A stretch of 51,865 nt of DNA, from positions 1 to 51,865 of the forward strand of contig JABDHA010000023.1 of the NCBI GenBank assembly GCA_013285705.1, in the 5' to 3' direction. The position numbers and the translations under genes are program-made. How positions within the stretch are numbered: position 1 is the stretch's first letter; every line of letters starts with the position of its first letter. Below are positions 43,515 to 51,772 of the stretch, one piece after another. Under the pieces are notes generated by a model. It did no database searches. It was not told the DNA's origin and saw nothing but the letters and a program-made list of their open reading frames with translations. Source of the DNA: Acidobacteriota bacterium (GTDB lineage Bacteria > Acidobacteriota > Terriglobia > Terriglobales > Acidobacteriaceae).

Positions 43515-45596
43515 TCAGCTTTCGGTCTCGGCGGCTTCTGATGTGGAGAGGATGGAGGGCGGCCTGTCGGAATCAATGGGGAAGATGAACCGGAGTGGGG
43601 AATGGATGATCTGGCCTAGCAGGTATTTCAGGATTTTCACCCGCTCCTGGTGGTGGACGTTGTAGGCACGCAATGCGGTGATGGAAGCGATGGCGAAGCT
43701 GACGCCGAGATTGAGGACGAAGGTCATGCCGATTCCGGCGACGGCGAAGTAGAACCAGTGATGACCAAACGAGGCGACGCCATAGCGGGCTGCGGCCAGT
43801 GCCAACATGCCGCTGTTCAGGGTGACGTGGCGCACGTCGAGAGGCAGGCCGAAGAAGCGGGCGACTTCCGGGAAAAAGCCCAGCATGTAGCCGAGGACGA
43901 TGCTGGTGCTCCAGGAGGCGATGTGGTTCTCAAACCAGCGGGCAAAACGCTGCATATGGCGCACGCCAATTTTCAATCCAAGGGGATGCTGGGCGATGGC
44001 GGCGGGGACGCGGTTGTAGATGGCGAAGTTCTCGCACCATCCGCCTACGACGGCGGCGGCCCAGAGCAGGACTCCGGTGATGGCGGCGTCGATGCCGGTG
44101 CCTGAGGTAAACGGGTGCAGCGTCTCGTAGACATGCTTGGCTGTTTGCTGCGGAAGGTAGGAGTGCAGGAACATGCGGTGCCACAGCTGCTCGAACGCAA
44201 TGGCGCCGAGGCATACGGCAATCACGTTGCCGATGGCGGCGGCAAGCTGTGTGCGGCTGATGCGGGCGGCGAAGTCGGCGATCTTGCTCCAGCGGGAGAC
44301 GCCACGGTTTTCGCGCACGATACCGGCGAAGGCAGCGGCGGTCATGGATGGCTGCTTGGTAGCGAGGGCGAGACCGAAGATCTGCAGCAGGATGAAGCTG
44401 ATGGCGTAGTCGGTGCCGATGAAGAAGCCTTCGACGAAGAGCGGCCATTCGTGCTCGATGATGCGCAACTTGAAGGCCGCGGTAAAGACAGTGAGCAGGC
44501 CGCCGCCGAGCGCGGCGAGCCACATCTGCCAGTATTCTCTGCGGGTGTTGGCGACGTAGTGCTCGCCGCTGTGGCCGGTGCGTTCGACGGTCTTGCGGGC
44601 AAGCAGGTTGAGATTCTGGCGGATGAGCGGGCCGAGCTGGGTATCTTCGAGGCGTCCGGCGACGAGGATGTTCAGCAGCTGACGCGCCGGTTGCAGGGTC
44701 TGCTGCGAATCGGCGGCAAGCGTGGAGGCGAGCAGCTGCATGCGGTCGAGCGAGGCGTCCATGCTGGTGAGATCGAAGACGAGGGCGGTGCTGACGCCGG
44801 CGTCTTCCATGTGCAGGCGGACCTGGATCAACTCATTGCGGCAGGCGTGAACGGCTGCGAACCAGCGCTCGAGGGCGTGGGGGTCGGTATCGCTCTCAAC
44901 CGAGGCTTGCAGGAATCCTTCTGTCGCAAAGACGAGCTGGTAGAACGGCGAGCCCTCCACGTTATGGGTGCTGCCGCGCTGGCGGACGGCTGCGGTGACG
45001 CCGCGTCCGGCAACACGGGTCGCGAGCAGGCTCAGCGACTGGCGGACGTCATCACCGACATGGGGAACGGCGTCGAGACCGGTTCGGGGCCAGAGAATAC
45101 GGGCGAGCCGGATGAAGGTGGAGTTGTCGAGATAGAGAAAGCGTTCTACAGATTTTCGCGAAGCAAAGACGGCAGTGAAGAGGCGCGCGGTGTCGGACTC
45201 TTCGCGTGCGGAGGGCAGCAGGCGCTGAAAGAGCCGGCGGAAGGCCTCGTGCAGAAGGGCATAGCTGGCGGGCAGGCCCGCGTCGGCGAAGAGCGGAATC
45301 GAGTTCAACTCGGAGAGCATGTCCTGCCAGGCGGCGTCGAAGCGGGCGCGCAGTTGCCTGTCCTGTTCAAGCAGCCGGATGAAGCGCAGCAGGGCTACGA
45401 TGAAGCCGCGATCGGTGGGACGCGTCCAGATATAGGCAAAGAGGCCGGAGGCGCGGCGGGTGCGGGCGCTGAGCGTTTCGGCGTCGCAGAAGGCCTGGGT
45501 GCGTTCGCGGAGGCCGATGTCGGGCATTGAGAAGGCCGAGCGGCGTTTCCATCGCCGTCGCCGCCAGAGGCGTCGCATTGTCCGCAGGAAAGACAT
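43515..45596 (-). CDS. Polytopic membrane protein of the 'site-specific recombinase Gcr' family (PF10136-like)
   Basis: A 693-residue protein. The N-terminal ~350 residues are soluble and helical (RPTDRGFIVALLRFIRLLEQ; LLPSAREESDTARLFTAVFA). The second half has about six or seven membrane helices, including EGFFIGTDYAISFILLQIFG, LAAAIGNVIAVCLGAIAFEQ, TGVLLWAAAVVGGWCENFAI and GIGMTFVLNLGVSFAIASIT. HYVANTRREYWQMWLAALGG is a strong family block. The family is annotated 'site-specific recombinase' from an early neisserial gene, but nothing resembles a recombinase active site and the protein is clearly integral to the membrane, so the name should not be trusted. Function unknown. It is upstream of the gasdermin operon on the same strand, 323 bases away. 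Confidence 0.8.
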   Translation of the reverse strand: MSFLRTMRRLWRRRRWKRRSAFSMPDIGLRERTQAFCDAETLSARTRRASGLFAYIWTRPTDRGFIVALLRFIRLLEQDRQLRARFDAAWQDMLSELNSIPLFADAGLPASYALLHEAFRRLFQRLLPSAREESDTARLFTAVFASRKSVERFLYLDNSTFIRLARILWPRTGLDAVPHVGDDVRQSLSLLATRVAGRGVTAAVRQRGSTHNVEGSPFYQLVFATEGFLQASVESDTDPHALERWFAAVHACRNELIQVRLHMEDAGVSTALVFDLTSMDASLDRMQLLASTLAADSQQTLQPARQLLNILVAGRLEDTQLGPLIRQNLNLLARKTVERTGHSGEHYVANTRREYWQMWLAALGGGLLTVFTAAFKLRIIEHEWPLFVEGFFIGTDYAISFILLQIFGLALATKQPSMTAAAFAGIVRENRGVSRWSKIADFAARISRTQLAAAIGNVIAVCLGAIAFEQLWHRMFLHSYLPQQTAKHVYETLHPFTSGTGIDAAITGVLLWAAAVVGGWCENFAIYNRVPAAIAQHPLGLKIGVRHMQRFARWFENHIASWSTSIVLGYMLGFFPEVARFFGLPLDVRHVTLNSGMLALAAARYGVASFGHHWFYFAVAGIGMTFVLNLGVSFAIASITALRAYNVHHQERVKILKYLLGQIIHSPLRFIFPIDSDRPPSILSTSEAAETES

Positions 45597-45810
45597 TCCT
45601 CACAAGGATAGTAGCGTTTCATGGAAGGCGCGTGTATGAGCTATCTGATTTTTGCCGCAGGCGAGCATGTAATTTTTCATCCTTTGAAGCTTTTGAAACG
45701 TTTGTCGCCGGATTCGCACTACTTAACCGATTGGCTCGATGTTGAAGGAAGCGAATCGTGTGCTTCCTAATTGCCGCTTGAGAGTCAGGATTTTCGCCGT
45801 GGAGGAATGG

Positions 45811-46398
45811 ATGGTGAAGACGATCAAGGGGGCATTTGGATTTCTCTTTGCATCTCTGCTCGCAGGCTGCTGCAACCCGGCAAATATCGGTTCTGTACCT
45901 GTGACTTTGAATGGACAGCTGCAAACGAACTGGTGCTGGGCGGCAAGCGGGCAGATGACGATGAACTATCTGCATTCCGCCTCGAATGTGCAGCAGTGCG
46001 ATGAAGCGAACAAAGAGTTTGGCCGCTCCGACTGCTGCAATGCTTCTGTTCCCTCGGCGTGTAACAACGGCGGCTGGCCGGAATACGGCAAATACAGCTT
46101 TACTGCCGATACTACTTCCGACGCGCCGCTGACCTGGGCGCAAATTCAGAGCCAGATCTACTGCGCGAAGAAGCCGTTTGCCTTTTCGTGGCACTGGAAC
46201 AGCGGAGGCGGACACATGATGGTCGCCACGGGATATGTAACTATTGCTGGCACAAATTATGTGAGCGTCAATAATCCCTGGCCGCCTACCGGCGGCGTGC
46301 AGGAGATTTATACCTACGACAAGTATGTTGGCGGATCAGGGTGGGATCACTCGCACTGGAACGATTACTACAACATCACCTACACCGGAGGACAGTAG
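45811..46398 (+). CDS. Lipoprotein papain-like cysteine protease (C70/AvrRpt2-like)
   Basis: A 195-residue protein starting at ATG 45811 after GGAGGA. The signal FGFLFASLLAGC ends in a lipobox with lipidated Cys20. The mature part has the papain-like nucleophile motif TNWCWAASGQMTMNY (Cys42), the His in SGGGHMMVATGY (His135), and an Asn in VSVNNPW (Asn154/155), the order of C39/C70-type peptidases. Several extra Cys (63, 75, 76, 84, 118) may form disulfides, fitting an exported protein. The next gene starts one base after its stop and encodes another lipoprotein. Targets are unknown; AvrRpt2-like enzymes act outside the producing cell. Confidence 0.8.
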   Translation: MVKTIKGAFGFLFASLLAGCCNPANIGSVPVTLNGQLQTNWCWAASGQMTMNYLHSASNVQQCDEANKEFGRSDCCNASVPSACNNGGWPEYGKYSFTADTTSDAPLTWAQIQSQIYCAKKPFAFSWHWNSGGGHMMVATGYVTIAGTNYVSVNNPWPPTGGVQEIYTYDKYVGGSGWDHSHWNDYYNITYTGGQ

Positions 46399-46399
46399 C

Positions 46400-47020
46400 A
46401 TGCGAGCCATTTTAGTGACACTTTGCGTCTTCCTGATGATGGGATGTTCGCGACAACAAAGTGCGCCGAAGCCTCCGGCGCAGCAGCCGCAGGAGGCCGC
46501 CACGAATGCCCTTGGCGTTTTACAGAAACTGGTAAATGAGCAGAACTACAAAAGCATGGGGTTTCAATCACTTGATGAGGTGAAGCAGGCGCAGCTTGGC
46601 CAGCCGATACCGGTCTACAACCTGGGCCTGGACAAGCTGAAGAGCTACCAGGCGGGGGAAGACCCGAACAGCCTGCTGACGCCGAGCGCGGAGACGATTT
46701 ATCCGGTCACGGTGAGCGGCGGCGTCCGTACGGGCGTGACGATCGTCCATAAAGAGCAAGGCTATGAGCCATCGAGCTTTGGCAATGCCGATATCGTGAA
46801 GCGGCTCTCCGGTTACCGGCAGAACGAGAGCGATTTCGCGGTGCGGATTCCGGCGTTCAATATGTATTTCATTGCAAGGCGGGTGGAGACGCGGGTAGTG
46901 TTAGTGCCAATAGTGAGCGATCCCCGATTGAAGGTGCAGGCGGGCGAGGCGACGCCACTGGAAGTGGTAGTCGATCAGTTGCGGCCGTACGTGAATTCAT
47001 ATAACGGATTGCCGATGTAG
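46400..47020 (+). CDS. Lipoprotein partner of the cysteine protease, unknown function
   Basis: A 206-residue protein with a lipobox LMMGC (Cys16) and a Pro/Gln-rich linker (QQSAPKPPAQQPQ). The body (NALGVLQKLVNEQNYKSMGF to VVDQLRPYVNSYNGLPM) is mixed alpha/beta; YIGSAV-type family motifs were not recognised. The ATG at 46400 follows GGAGG within the end of the protease gene, with one base between stop and start, so the two are translated together. It may be an inhibitor, chaperone or substrate-recognition partner for the protease; that is inference from the tight coupling. Confidence 0.7.
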   Translation: MRAILVTLCVFLMMGCSRQQSAPKPPAQQPQEAATNALGVLQKLVNEQNYKSMGFQSLDEVKQAQLGQPIPVYNLGLDKLKSYQAGEDPNSLLTPSAETIYPVTVSGGVRTGVTIVHKEQGYEPSSFGNADIVKRLSGYRQNESDFAVRIPAFNMYFIARRVETRVVLVPIVSDPRLKVQAGEATPLEVVVDQLRPYVNSYNGLPM

Positions 47021-47027
47021 GTTTGAG

Positions 47028-47075
47028 TTTCAGGTTTGCGGCTTCGCTTGGGGGAGAGGGGTCGTAAACCTGAAA
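47028..47075. terminator. Long-loop inverted repeat after the lipoprotein pair
   Basis: TTTCAGGTTT and AAACCTGAAA form a perfect 10-bp inverted repeat with a 28-base loop, 8 bases past the stop. There is no T-run, so this is a weak terminator candidate or an RNA-stabilising stem. Confidence 0.35.
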
Positions 47076-47251
47076 GATGCAGGTGCCACGGTTCTGTGTG
47101 AAGAAAGTCTGCACGCCGCGGCGCCTGCAGAAGTATAAAGATCTTAACTATCAAATTACGCATTTTCAGGTGATAAGCGCGCTTTCTTGGATGTACTCTG
47201 GCGGGAGTTCTGCCGTCTAACGTTATTAGTTCTCTTGCGCGGAGCCTGACG

Positions 47252-47506
47252 ATGAAACGATCTGCGGTTTTCCTCGCGTGCAGTATCGCTCTTACTCTTC
47301 TCTTTTATCTGCTCGCGTACTTTTTTCTATCACCCCCGCTGCCGTCGACACCCATGACGTTATTGTTTGCCGGCATCGCCATGGTGCTGGTGTGGGTTGT
47401 GCAGATGTGCGTTCACTGTCTGCGTTCGGGAAAACAAAACACACATACGGCCAAGCTGCTCCTGACTGGAGTGCTGGGCACGCTTTTGCTGGGGATGTTG
47501 GCGTGA
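47252..47506 (+). CDS. Small membrane protein, unknown function
   Basis: 84 residues with three hydrophobic helices (FLACSIALTLLFYLLAYFFL; MTLLFAGIAMVLVWVVQMCV; LLLTGVLGTLLLGMLA) and short basic loops. ATG at 47252. It has no recognised domain. It stands alone in a spacer otherwise full of repeats, so expression is uncertain. Confidence 0.55.
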   Translation: MKRSAVFLACSIALTLLFYLLAYFFLSPPLPSTPMTLLFAGIAMVLVWVVQMCVHCLRSGKQNTHTAKLLLTGVLGTLLLGMLA

Positions 47507-47595
47507 GGCAGTTCTGGTGCAGAATGCAATTGCTTCGGTTGAGCCGCTCTCGTCCGCTGTAGCTTGAAACCAGATGTTCTCTCAGGCGAAGAGAA

Positions 47596-47638
47596 CTGCA
47601 GGTCCCTCCACTCCGCTTCGCTCCGGTCGGGATGACAA
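47596..47638 (+). repeat. Dispersed 43-bp repeat, family A, copy 3
   Basis: Full copy of family A; a partial copy (cacttcggtcgggatgaca) follows at 47655-47673, giving a local tandem arrangement. Confidence 0.8.
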
Positions 47639-47775
47639 TTTAAAGAAGGAATTGCACTTCGGTCGGGATGACATTCGCAAGAAAGCGAGAGGATAATTCC
47701 CCCCGTGGAAGCCAAGATGTTCAAGAATGGTAGCCGTACCGCCGTCGAACGATTTCCTCCGATTCCAGGAATGCG

Positions 47776-48114
47776 ATGAGAAAAGACTCCGTAACAAATT
47801 TTCTGCTGCTGGTGATTGCGATTGCCCTGGTTGCGATCGCGGCCAGACCGTATGTTGCGCCCCGTGCTGCACAGGCGCAATCCGCAGCTCCCTATCCTCT
47901 TTATTTTGAACCGGGCACCCAAATGTTACGGGCTCCGGATGGCAGCCGCCAGGTCTATGGACGGGTGGTGGTGGATATGAGGACGGGGAAAATCTGGGGT
48001 TTCCCAACTATTACGCCTGACACCTACCCGGTCAACGCAGTCGACAGCAAGCCGCCGGTCTCTCGTCCTTTCTTTCTGGGAAGGTTTGCCTTCGAGGATA
48101 CGGACAAGCAGTAA
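47776..48114 (+). CDS. Small exported or anchored hypothetical protein
   Basis: 112 residues. One N-terminal membrane helix or signal (NFLLLVIAIALVAIAARPYV) is followed by a basic/Ala stretch ending in AAQAQ, a plausible signal-peptidase site. The soluble part has QVYGRVVVDMRTGKIWGFPT, a short beta-rich motif in which an exported protein presents 'DxxTGxxWGFP'. I do not recognise a named family. The Ala-Gln cleavage-like site favours a periplasmic protein. It precedes yajC by 319 bases. Confidence 0.65.
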   Translation: MRKDSVTNFLLLVIAIALVAIAARPYVAPRAAQAQSAAPYPLYFEPGTQMLRAPDGSRQVYGRVVVDMRTGKIWGFPTITPDTYPVNAVDSKPPVSRPFFLGRFAFEDTDKQ

Positions 48115-48433
48115 GAGGGTCGGATTCACGAGGGAATCGGTCTTCGAATTCGTCCTCAAATCGGACGGGGAACATCTTCCAGCCTTGACACAATCCATCC
48201 GCTGCTGAAAAGCTATGGAGCTAGGACCCTTCCTGCATGGCTGACCTGTATTTACGCGCCTGAAACATTGGCTGCGGCGTGACGGGTTGGCAGGATACGG
48301 GGCCTGTGTTCCTGAAGGAAACTGCAGCCGTCTTTCAAAAGAAGATGCTGGCGCTGTCCAAATCCCTTCCGCGGATACAAACTATTTGCTCATTGGGTAG
48401 CGCGCAAAGCTACGCAATGAAAAGGATTGCACG
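48115..48433. other. 319-bp spacer before yajC
   Basis: No gene or repeat was recognised. It should hold the promoter of yajC-secDF, but no clear -35/-10 pair could be picked by eye. Confidence 0.4.
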
Positions 48434-48742
48434 TTGAACTCAATTTTCCTGTTGGCCGCTGCTATTCCTCCGGGCGTGGTCTCATTTCTGCCCTTCGTTG
48501 CCATCATTGCCGTCTTTTATTTGCTGTTGATCCGTCCTAACCAGAATAAGCAGAAGCAGTGGCAGCAGATGCTCAGCAATTTGAAGCCGGGCGACAAGGT
48601 CACGACGACGGGCGGGATTCGCGGGACGATTCTGTCGCTGAAAGACGATTCGATCCATTTGCGTGTGCCGCCGGACAACATCAAGCTGGAAGTGGTAAAA
48701 AGCGCCATCTCTTCCGTAACGACCGACGAGGCCTCAAACTAG
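48434..48742 (+). CDS. yajC: Sec translocase accessory subunit YajC
   Basis: A 102-residue single-span protein of the SecDF-YajC complex in the inner membrane. The helix VSFLPFVAIIAVFYLLLIRP is followed by NQNKQKQWQQMLSNLKPGDK and VTTTGGIRGTILSLKDDSIH, which define the family. It starts at a TTG supported by AAGGA about 9 bases upstream. secD follows by 25 bases. tgt, the usual upstream neighbour, is far away. Confidence 0.94.
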   Translation: MNSIFLLAAAIPPGVVSFLPFVAIIAVFYLLLIRPNQNKQKQWQQMLSNLKPGDKVTTTGGIRGTILSLKDDSIHLRVPPDNIKLEVVKSAISSVTTDEASN

Positions 48743-48767
48743 CGCCTGCTTCACGATTTGAATTCCC

Positions 48768-50384
48768 ATGCGTAAGAATCTCACTCAAAAAACTATTCTG
48801 ATTGTTGCGGTGCTGATCGTCTTCGTCTTCGGCATCTTTGGCCTCCCCAAAGGTGTGAGCGGAACGGCGTTGAAGCAGGCCATCCTTGACCGTATTCACC
48901 TGGGCCTGGATTTGAAGGGCGGCACGCACCTGATTCTGCAGGTGATGGTGGACGAGGCCGTGAATTCGGCGACGACCAGCGACGCGGCACATATTCAGGG
49001 CGACCTGCAGCAGAACGGCATCACGGTCGGCTCCGTGATTCCCGATGCGGCGCATCCCGAATCGATTGTGATCTCGGGCGCGCCCGCGGACCGCGCCGGC
49101 GATATTCGCAACGTGCTGAATCAGCGTTACGGCAACCAGTACGACCTCGCGTCCGGCGCGAACAATACTTTTACCCTGACAATGAAGCCGAGCGCGGTGG
49201 CTGACCTGAAAAAGCGCACGCTCGAGCAGGCGATTGAGGTCATCCGCACGCGCGTCGATACACTGGGCGTGAGCGAGCCGGTGATTCAGGAGTACAACCT
49301 GGGTAGCGACCAGATATTGGTGGAGCTGCCGGGCGTGGACGATCCGGCCCGCGTGAAGGACGTGATTCAATCGACGGCTCGGCTTGAGATTCATGAAGTG
49401 CAGGGCGGTCCATGGCCAGATGAGCAGGCTGCGATGCAGTCGCTGGGCGGGACGGTTCCATATGACTCGCTGCTGCTGCATACGGCTCCAGGTGCATCGG
49501 CTCCAGGCAGCGGCAACCAGATCTACCAGATCAAGCGCGCGCCGGAAGTTGCGGGCACAGACATTCGCGATGCGCAGGCGAGCCGCAATCAGAACACCAA
49601 TGAGCCGGAAGTGGTCTTCTATCTGACGACCGCGGCCGGTAACCACTTTGCGGATTTCACGGGCGCGAACAAGGGCAAGTCACTTTGCATCGTGCTCGAT
49701 AACAAGATTCAGGAAGTGGCGACGATTCGCGATCAGATTCGCGATACGGGAACCATCTCCGGCGGCGGCATCAGCGAGCAGGGAGCAAAAGACCTGTCGA
49801 TGCTGCTGCGTACCGGCGCTCTTCCGGCGTCGATTCACTACCTGCAGGAGAGCACGGTGGGTCCGTCGCTGGGCGCGGATTCGATTCGCCAGGGCGTGAT
49901 GGCTTCGATTGTCGGCATGCTGGCAGTGATGGTCTTCATGCTGATCTACTATCGCGGTGCGGGCATCAATGCCGATCTGGCGCTCTTTTTGAACCTGGTG
50001 ATTCTGCTTGGGTTCATGGGCTTTACCGGATCGGTGCTGACGCTGCCCGGGATTGCCGGCGTGATTCTGACGATTGGTATGGGTGTCGATTCGAATGTGC
50101 TGATCTTTGAGCGCATCCGCGAAGAGCTGCATGCCGGGAAGTCGCCGGCAGCGGCGGTCGATCAGGGCTTTGCCCATGCGTGGACGACGATCATCGATAC
50201 GCACGTCACGACGATTGTGTCGGCGGCGATTCTGTTTATCTTCGGGACGGGGCCGGTGCGCGGATTTGCCGTGACGCTGACCTTTGGTTTGCTGGCCAAC
50301 CTGTTTACGGCGGTGTTTGTATCGCGTGTGATCTTCGACGCGAACCTGAACCGGAAGCAGCGCGGCGAGGCGTTGTCGATTTAA
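48768..50384 (+). CDS. secD: Protein translocase subunit SecD
   Basis: A 538-residue RND-type membrane protein that, with SecF, uses proton motive force to help pull preproteins across the inner membrane. TM1 is ILIVAVLIVFVFGIFGLPKG; LGLDLKGGTHLILQV (D1 motif) follows, then a large periplasmic domain (~residues 60-345) and five helices near the C-terminus, including VGMLAVMVFMLIYYRGAG and LPGIAGVILTIGMGVDSNVL, with the conserved GMGVDSNVLIFERIREE (D4). FGTGPVRGFAVTL is also conserved. The size is normal. Confidence 0.96.
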   Translation: MRKNLTQKTILIVAVLIVFVFGIFGLPKGVSGTALKQAILDRIHLGLDLKGGTHLILQVMVDEAVNSATTSDAAHIQGDLQQNGITVGSVIPDAAHPESIVISGAPADRAGDIRNVLNQRYGNQYDLASGANNTFTLTMKPSAVADLKKRTLEQAIEVIRTRVDTLGVSEPVIQEYNLGSDQILVELPGVDDPARVKDVIQSTARLEIHEVQGGPWPDEQAAMQSLGGTVPYDSLLLHTAPGASAPGSGNQIYQIKRAPEVAGTDIRDAQASRNQNTNEPEVVFYLTTAAGNHFADFTGANKGKSLCIVLDNKIQEVATIRDQIRDTGTISGGGISEQGAKDLSMLLRTGALPASIHYLQESTVGPSLGADSIRQGVMASIVGMLAVMVFMLIYYRGAGINADLALFLNLVILLGFMGFTGSVLTLPGIAGVILTIGMGVDSNVLIFERIREELHAGKSPAAAVDQGFAHAWTTIIDTHVTTIVSAAILFIFGTGPVRGFAVTLTFGLLANLFTAVFVSRVIFDANLNRKQRGEALSI

Positions 50385-50416
50385 GGGTGCCGGGATCTGC
50401 GGCCGGTTGCAGGAAA

Positions 50417-50460
50417 AGCAGATCCTTCCACTTCACTCCGTTCAGTCTCAGGATGACAAC
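50417..50460 (+). repeat. Dispersed repeat (family A/C hybrid) inside the sec operon
   Basis: gcagatccttccacttcact to tctcaggatgacaac combines the family A start with the family C end. It lies in the 131-bp gap between secD and secF. Confidence 0.65.
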
Positions 50461-50515
50461 TCCTGAGATGCAGCGGTGGTAGCAGGAAAAGAATTTTAGG
50501 AGCAGGCGGAATTCC

Positions 50516-51721
50516 GTGGAACTGTTTCATGACGTAAAGATCGACTGGTTGGGGAAGAAGTGGTACTTCCTCGGCTTCTCGCTGATTTTCAGCGTGGCGG
50601 GCATACTCTCACTGCTTTTCTGGCATGGCCTGCCGCAGGATGTTGATTTTCGCGGTGGCACCGTGGTGCGGGTGAAGTTTGACCAGCAGCCGAATGTGGA
50701 CCACATTCGCGCTGCGGCGGATAGAGCCGGGCTCAAGGATGTACGTATCCAGAGCATTACGGGAAGCCAGGCAGTAAGCAACGAAGTCATCATCTCGCTG
50801 GCGCAGAGTGCCAATGAGACGTCTCTCGATCAAGGGCGCGCGACCATCCTGCGGACGCTGGAAACCAACTACGCGCACAACAGCGCGGCCGGCCCGGGCA
50901 AGATCGACCTCGATAACGCGGGCCAGAATGTCCTGGCGGATTGGCTGACGCAGAAGGACCCCGAGCATCTGGGTGCGAGCGATACAACGGAACAGCACTA
51001 TGCGCAGCAGGCTGCGGCGATTTTCAGTTACCGCAACCAGCACAGCGGCCTGATTGACTCGATCGACAACCTCTCCAGCGTGACGACTCCGGCAGTGTTG
51101 GCGGAGTTGAAGCAGGACTCATATCTGTCCGGCTTTACGATTCGCAACGTTGAAATCGTGGGACCGCAGGTGGGCGCGCAGCTGAAGAAGCAGGCGCTGC
51201 TGGCGACGCTCTATTCGTTGGCCGGGATGCTGGTGTACCTCTGGTTCCGTTTCGAGCTGATCTATGGCGTCGCGGCTGTGGTCGCGGTCTTCCATGACAC
51301 GCTGATCACGGTCGGCGCATTCAGCCTGACGAACCAGGAGATTTCGCTGACTGTGATTGCGGCCGTCCTTACCCTGGTCGGCTATTCGATGAACGATACG
51401 ATCGTCGTCTTCGATCGAATCCGGGAGAACCTGCGGATGACGCGGCGCGAGCCGCTGGCGGACGTGGTGAATCGCAGCATCAACCAGACGCTGAGCCGGA
51501 CGGTTTTGACTTCAGGCCTGACCTTCCTGACTGTGCTCTCGCTGTATCTGTTTGGCGGCGAGGTGCTGCATGGATTTTCCTTCGCGCTGGTGATCGGTAT
51601 TTTGATCGGCACGTACTCGTCGATTGCCGTTGCGGCGCCGATGCTGGTGGCGTATCAGGAGTGGCGGCAGGGACGTGGCAAGGCTGCGGTTCTGCCGGCA
51701 GCCAAAAAAGCGAGGGTGTAG
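50516..51721 (+). CDS. secF: Protein translocase subunit SecF
   Basis: A 401-residue SecF. The start at 50516 (GTG) opens VELFHDVKIDWLGKKWYFLG and TM1 LIFSVAGILSLLFWHGLPQD; VDFRGGTVVRVKF is the SecF D1-type motif. The periplasmic domain (~60-220) is longer than in E. coli SecF, with an added helical segment around NVLADWLTQKDPEHLGASDT. The C-terminal helices include TVIAAVLTLVGYSMNDTIVV followed by FDRIRENLR, the conserved D4 region. It completes yajC-secD-secF. Confidence 0.95.
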   Translation: MELFHDVKIDWLGKKWYFLGFSLIFSVAGILSLLFWHGLPQDVDFRGGTVVRVKFDQQPNVDHIRAAADRAGLKDVRIQSITGSQAVSNEVIISLAQSANETSLDQGRATILRTLETNYAHNSAAGPGKIDLDNAGQNVLADWLTQKDPEHLGASDTTEQHYAQQAAAIFSYRNQHSGLIDSIDNLSSVTTPAVLAELKQDSYLSGFTIRNVEIVGPQVGAQLKKQALLATLYSLAGMLVYLWFRFELIYGVAAVVAVFHDTLITVGAFSLTNQEISLTVIAAVLTLVGYSMNDTIVVFDRIRENLRMTRREPLADVVNRSINQTLSRTVLTSGLTFLTVLSLYLFGGEVLHGFSFALVIGILIGTYSSIAVAAPMLVAYQEWRQGRGKAAVLPAAKKARV

Positions 51722-51738
51722 CGTTTCCAGATGTGGTT

Positions 51739-51772
51739 CGAGTGTGATATAGCTTTTTCACTCGGCTTTTTT
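51739..51772 (+). terminator. Possible intrinsic terminator after secF
   Basis: cgagtg pairs with cactcg across a 14-base loop, followed by gcttttttc. The short stem makes this a moderate candidate. The remaining bases to the window end hold no recognisable gene start. Confidence 0.5.

Noticed and set aside
44115..45530. A 471-codon plus-strand open frame
   Set aside because: Antisense shadow of the Gcr-like gene: Gly/Ala/Glu-rich, no fold-like pattern.
45811..46398. C70-like protease as activator of the gasdermin
   Set aside because: It carries a lipobox signal and is exported, whereas the gasdermin is cytoplasmic; the zincin directly upstream is the better candidate.
43391..47673. CRISPR-like array from the recurrent short repeats
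   Set aside because: Copies are dispersed, spacers are not uniform, and no cas gene is present.
47413..47922. A 169-codon minus-strand frame with CHPDRSEAEWRDLQF-like residues
   Set aside because: It is read-through of family A repeats and the antisense of two small genes.
48681..49646. A 321-codon minus-strand frame across yajC and secD
   Set aside because: Antisense of unmistakable secD.
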